A stretch of DNA of 64,000 bases, from positions 220,025-284,024 of the forward strand of contig DASXLB010000042.1 of NCBI GenBank assembly GCA_036496585.1. Reading direction: 5' to 3'. The notes under the pieces were generated by a model. It was given only the letters and a program-made list of their open reading frames with translations, did no database searches and was not told the origin of the DNA. A program made the position numbers and the translations under genes. This DNA comes from Vicinamibacterales bacterium (GTDB taxonomy: Bacteria; Acidobacteriota; Vicinamibacteria; Vicinamibacterales; 2-12-FULL-66-21). Shown here piece by piece: positions 61,501 through 64,000 of the stretch (position 1 is its first letter; each line of letters opens with the position of its first letter).

Positions 61501-62396
61501 ACGCGATCCGCGAACTCGCCGGGCGCGAGCCTCGCGAGCTGCTGGCCCGCGCTGTCGACGATCTCCGGCGGCTGCACGATCGCCGGGTTGCCGACGAGCG
61601 GCGGGTCGCTGTAGAAGATGAGCGCCGCGCCGCCGCAGAACGCGAGCGGCGGCTCCGCATCGACGCGACGCTGCGTGACGCCCGCAGCGTGCCCGCCGCC
61701 GAGGCCCTGGCCCTCCTCGAAGCATTCGACCCGCCCGAGTCCGAAATCACCTCGCTCGCAGCCGAGCTGCGCGTGCAGTTGCGCGTCGGCGAACTGTGCC
61801 AGCGCGTCGCGGCGCAGCTCGATCGGGGACAGCTCGACGAGGCGCGCCGCGATCTGGCGCAGGCGCGGGCCCTCCGGCCGGCCGATGCCGGGGTCGCGTC
61901 TCTCTACGCGAGAGCCGTCGCCGCCCGCCGCCAGCGGCGGTCCGCGCGAGCCCGGCGAATCGCCTCGACATTCGGCGCGCCGCTCGGGCTGGTGATGGTG
62001 CTCGGGATTGGTGGATACGAATGGTGGACCCACAGATCGGCCACGCCCACCCGGGTCGAGCAGTCATCCAAGACGACCACCACGACTCCGGCCACGACTT
62101 CCGTTCCGGCGGCGATGGCGGTGCCGACGACGGTGTCGATCGACGCGGTCCCGTGGGCTCGTTTCACGATTACCTCGGTGACGAAGGACGCGCGGCAGCC
62201 GGCCGTCAGCGGTGAGACGCCGGCGCTCGTACAGCTCTTGCCGGGTCAGTACGAGGTTCGGCTGGAAAACGGTGACCTCACGAAGCCGCGGATCGAGACC
62301 ATCACCGTCGGCACCACGCCCCTGTCGAACACGTTCCAGATGCCGGGCTTTGCCGCCGACCAGGTCGTCACGTCCCTGCTCGGCCAGCGACGGTAA
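58509..62396 (+). CDS. Large Ser/Thr protein kinase with coiled-coil and C-terminal PEGA-like domain
   Basis: A 1295-residue membrane-bound kinase. Residues 15-285 form a Hanks-type kinase: G-R-G-G-F-G-S-V loop (18-25), Lys40 in VAVK, H-R-D-I-K-P-V-N (133-140), D-F-G (159-161) and S-P-E activation segment. The segment 300-1140 is Ala/Glu/Arg-rich helical repeats and coiled coil; two copies of a ~85-residue block (about 557-640 and 645-715) are nearly identical. A membrane helix lies at about 1155-1173 and the last 90 residues form a PEGA-like beta domain (VPWARFTITSV... LLPGQYEVRLENG), expected outside the membrane. The start is a GTG. Usual bacterial kinases of this class are 500-700 residues. 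Confidence 0.9.
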   Translation: MQISDPFANRYSNLRLIGRGGFGSVYRAWDAELEIDVAVKILKPELAEDPDWRRRFRQEATAASRLNSHRNITIILDRSEFEGQPFIVMEFVEGETLARMIERGAPLSDSERLKLLEQLCSGLNFAHKKDIVHRDIKPVNLMVREDQDAYEARTLKILDFGIAKVLNSSQTATGSFAFTPSYVSPEQVLGQDVDKRSDMFAVGAVAYELMTLHKAFPIAGGDPFKIMAEVQRRIVEQPHPPLSNWRPDLNPDLGRIIDRALAKAPADRYADLGEMAARLRKVRERMEEASEESGSETTIILSTATQDAMMNARHFADAGDFTAAVRRLEEASVTATLREQRVLAQALAEVRARQRADLEQRQAHNEEAARAAIALARSSFLEGERTTAIRVLADFDPPSLVAPQLAQLKEAAALAAAAQHELTHGDAAARDAALDALDAFGPRDLVAAIAQRLRADAREQDATAARQRQADEAARRARRIVLTGEPDARQRAIDELAEFTVPDLVREALVELRDLDTRQREAEREAREAREVNDQREQARRAAEAEEERQAEEARRQAEQEARRKADEEASARAAEAEAARREAEAHARRLAAEQLAAEQRLAAEERLAAEQEARRLEDEARRREAERTAAAEAEARRRTGEAEQEARRKADEEARARAAEAARREAEAEAQRLAAEQRLAAEKRLAAEQEARRLEDAASRRESERAAAEAQRLIDSARASFIEGRRGEAIAILDSAPDPSRVAAARALLGSAASAVDAATLAMAAASQGPRAEALAELDRFEDRPLVANAITALQAEHRRRTADEQAAEEMAREAAAKQAAAAAARDAENVFAAGRMDAAIETLAAHSRADLVADVLGRLRGLAHAAAAAESRVGTGTAAERSAAIADLSQTDARLLAGSIARLRSLDAARTAEEENRARAARERLELERQATALIARARAVFAEGAPTDAIRLLDGFAAPDLVGAERTALQQAAAAVAAARDRVAAPQSSPAAREDAIRELAGREPRELLARAVDDLRRLHDRRVADERRVAVEDERRAAAERERRLRIDATLRDARSVPAAEALALLEAFDPPESEITSLAAELRVQLRVGELCQRVAAQLDRGQLDEARRDLAQARALRPADAGVASLYARAVAARRQRRSARARRIASTFGAPLGLVMVLGIGGYEWWTHRSATPTRVEQSSKTTTTTPATTSVPAAMAVPTTVSIDAVPWARFTITSVTKDARQPAVSGETPALVQLLPGQYEVRLENGDLTKPRIETITVGTTPLSNTFQMPGFAADQVVTSLLGQRR

Positions 62397-62562
62397 CGGC
62401 CGCGCGGGCCGACCATGCCTGCAGCGCTTGGCGCATCACGCGCAGGCCAACGTAGAAATTGCACGGCTCGTACAGCGGTAAGACGGCTGGGATCAGAGAA
62501 CCGCGCGATCCTCGTGCGTTGGAGGCCCGCGCCGCGGGCGCGCTCTTTGCCCGCCTTGAGGC

Positions 62563-63090
62563 ATGTTCAGCACTGACATAACTGAATACGTACGCCACAG
62601 CTACGACACGCTCGAAGAGGCGTGCGTGGCCCACGCGGACGCGGCGGTGCGGGTCGCGCGCTGGAACACGATCTTTCGGGTGGCGACGCTGACGACGAGC
62701 GGAGCCGCCGCGGCCGCCGCGGTCGCGGCCGCGACCTGGCGTCCCAGCTGGTTTCTGGCGTCGGCGATTGTCGCGGCGGCGGCGTTCGCGGCCTGCGCGG
62801 CCTACGTGGGGTTCAACCAGCAGCCGCGCGTCCACGGGCATCGCGCCTGCTCGGCGCGGCTGTGGGTCGTCTGCGAGCAGTATCGGGAGCTGCTGACCGA
62901 AATGCAGGAGGGGCGGATCGAGCTCGAGGCGTTGCGGACGCGCCGTCACGCGCTGTTGCGCGACGCGGCGGCCGTGTTTGAACATGTCGCGCCAGCGGAT
63001 CGGCACACGTTCGAGATCGCGCGGCGGGCGCTGGGGTCGCGTTCGGGGGCGCCGATGGTGCCGCCACCGGTGCCGACGCCGGCGGGCTAG
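62563..63090 (+). CDS. SLATT-like two-TM protein
   Basis: A 175-residue protein with two adjacent membrane helices (about residues 36-60 and 64-86) and a helical C-terminal tail. The tail pattern H-x-A-x-x-x-L-W-x-x-x-x-x-Y-R-x-L-L-T-E-M-Q-x-G, followed by L-R-x-R-R-x-x-L-L and an A-P-x-D-R-x-x-F-x-x-A-R-R motif, resembles the SLATT domain, a pore-forming effector found with nucleotide-signal defence systems. No partner gene (CD-NTase, SLOG, TIR) is present nearby. The upstream 166 bases hold no promoter I can identify and no convincing tRNA. The family call is moderate. Confidence 0.62.
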   Translation: MFSTDITEYVRHSYDTLEEACVAHADAAVRVARWNTIFRVATLTTSGAAAAAAVAAATWRPSWFLASAIVAAAAFAACAAYVGFNQQPRVHGHRACSARLWVVCEQYRELLTEMQEGRIELEALRTRRHALLRDAAAVFEHVAPADRHTFEIARRALGSRSGAPMVPPPVPTPAG

Positions 63091-63133
63091 CGACGCCGGC
63101 GGGAGGGGTCGGCGGTGCGTCTCCGCCGTACAT

Positions 63134-63165
63134 GAAAACAGCCCGTCGCGGATGCGACGGGCTGT
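63134..63165 (-). terminator. Intrinsic terminator of the rRNA operon
   Basis: A perfect 12-base stem (63138-63149 with 63154-63165: ACAGCCCGTCGC / GCGACGGGCTGT) closed by the loop GGAT. On the minus strand it is followed by TTTT, so it terminates leftward transcription after the 5S gene. It also blocks rightward read-through from the SLATT-like gene partly. Confidence 0.9.
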
Positions 63166-63177
63166 GCGATGAATAAT

Positions 63178-63293
<116 letters not shown>

Positions 63294-63485
63294 AAAGGTG
63301 ATCTTGGCGAGTTGCCTGGGGTCTCCCGGCGGCACGCCCGATATCGGCGCGGCGTTCGAGAGTCGTCCCAGACTATGTCAAAGAGCGGGGCAGGCGTCGG
63401 GGCCTGCGCCACGTCAATTGAATATCCTGCAAACGGTAGTCTCTCCCGGCACAACTCCACGCAATGCGTGCACGAGAAAATTAAT

Positions 63486-64000
<515 letters not shown>

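Noticed and set aside
59312-61750. An 812-residue open frame on the minus strand inside the kinase gene
   Set aside because: It is Ser/Arg/Ala-rich, the reverse of the Ala/Glu/Arg coiled coil, and has no start context or domain.
62462-62540. Possible tRNA gene (segment with a CAGCGGTAAGAC-like stretch)
   Set aside because: It recalls a D-arm, but there is no T-arm GTTCGAATCC-type loop and no consistent acceptor or T stem can be drawn.

Overview
The window is about two-thirds GC, gene-dense, and coded mostly on the minus strand. Several things suggest an Acidobacteriota bacterium, perhaps class Vicinamibacteria: many exported zinc peptidases, a fused 2-oxoacid dehydrogenase E1, a PEGA-type serine/threonine kinase, FadL-like and beta-barrel outer-membrane proteins, and a Gram-negative polysaccharide export system. 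That placement is an inference from gene style. The partial 23S rRNA at the right edge could settle it.

Layout. (1) 1-10.3 kb, minus strand: a compact surface-polysaccharide operon. In transcription order it encodes a Fis-type regulator with a degenerate AAA+ domain, an outer-membrane beta-barrel, a Wza-like export protein, a GT4 glycosyltransferase, a methyltransferase, a second GT4, a Wzy/WaaL-like polymerase or ligase, a third GT4, a second methyltransferase and a flippase cut by the window edge. All nine junctions overlap by 1-10 nt. A perfect 22-bp palindrome lies about 120 bp upstream of the operon. (2) 10.5-18.3 kb, minus: trxC, a fused E1 alpha-beta dehydrogenase, an unknown protein and an Fpg/MutM glycosylase, followed further upstream by another GT4, an unknown membrane protein and an FkbM methyltransferase. 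(3) 18.3-24 kb, plus: a GT87-like mannosyltransferase, an M1 aminopeptidase, a one-domain asparaginase and a methionine-type aminotransferase. (4) 24-27.4 kb, minus: a glycan O-acylation set (MBOAT, small membrane protein, SGNH protein) with a DUF3592-like protein and MsrA upstream. (5) 27.4-36.9 kb, minus: a zinc-ribbon protein, an SPFH-HTH fusion, MsrB, an AsmA-like protein, a MATE transporter, a YpfJ-type metallopeptidase, a VOC fusion, an aminotransferase and a lipoprotein.

(6) 36.9-47.5 kb: a class C beta-lactamase-fold hydrolase, then a purine-degradation block on the minus strand. The block encodes allantoinase, an allantoicase-OHCU decarboxylase fusion, 5-hydroxyisourate hydrolase, a PuuD-type membrane urate oxidase without its cytochrome domain, and a three-subunit xanthine dehydrogenase. 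Together these cover (hypo)xanthine to ureidoglycolate plus urea. A Gfo/Idh/MocA oxidoreductase and an unknown conserved protein follow on the plus strand. (7) 47.6-57.7 kb: an exported M3 oligopeptidase; a Q-rich PEGA protein behind a consensus sigma-54 promoter; a second glycan-modification locus (CmcI-like protein divergent from a NodU/CmcH carbamoyltransferase, plus a GT-C membrane enzyme); an exported TPR-like protein; and a FadL-like porin. (8) 57.7-63.1 kb: a Ser/Thr-rich lipoprotein divergent from a 1295-residue kinase, then an orphan SLATT-like two-TM protein. (9) 63.1-64 kb, minus: the end of an rRNA operon, with 23S 3' end, 5S and a strong intrinsic terminator.

There is no CRISPR array, insertion sequence, phage gene or convincing tRNA. 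No stretch over 300 bases lacks a gene. The points most worth a second look are the inactive-looking AAA+ regulator with its palindrome, the sigma-54-driven PEGA protein, the fused and truncated urate-pathway proteins, the carbamoyltransferase/CmcI/GT-C locus, the SPFH-HTH and VOC fusions, and the orphan SLATT-like gene beside the giant kinase.
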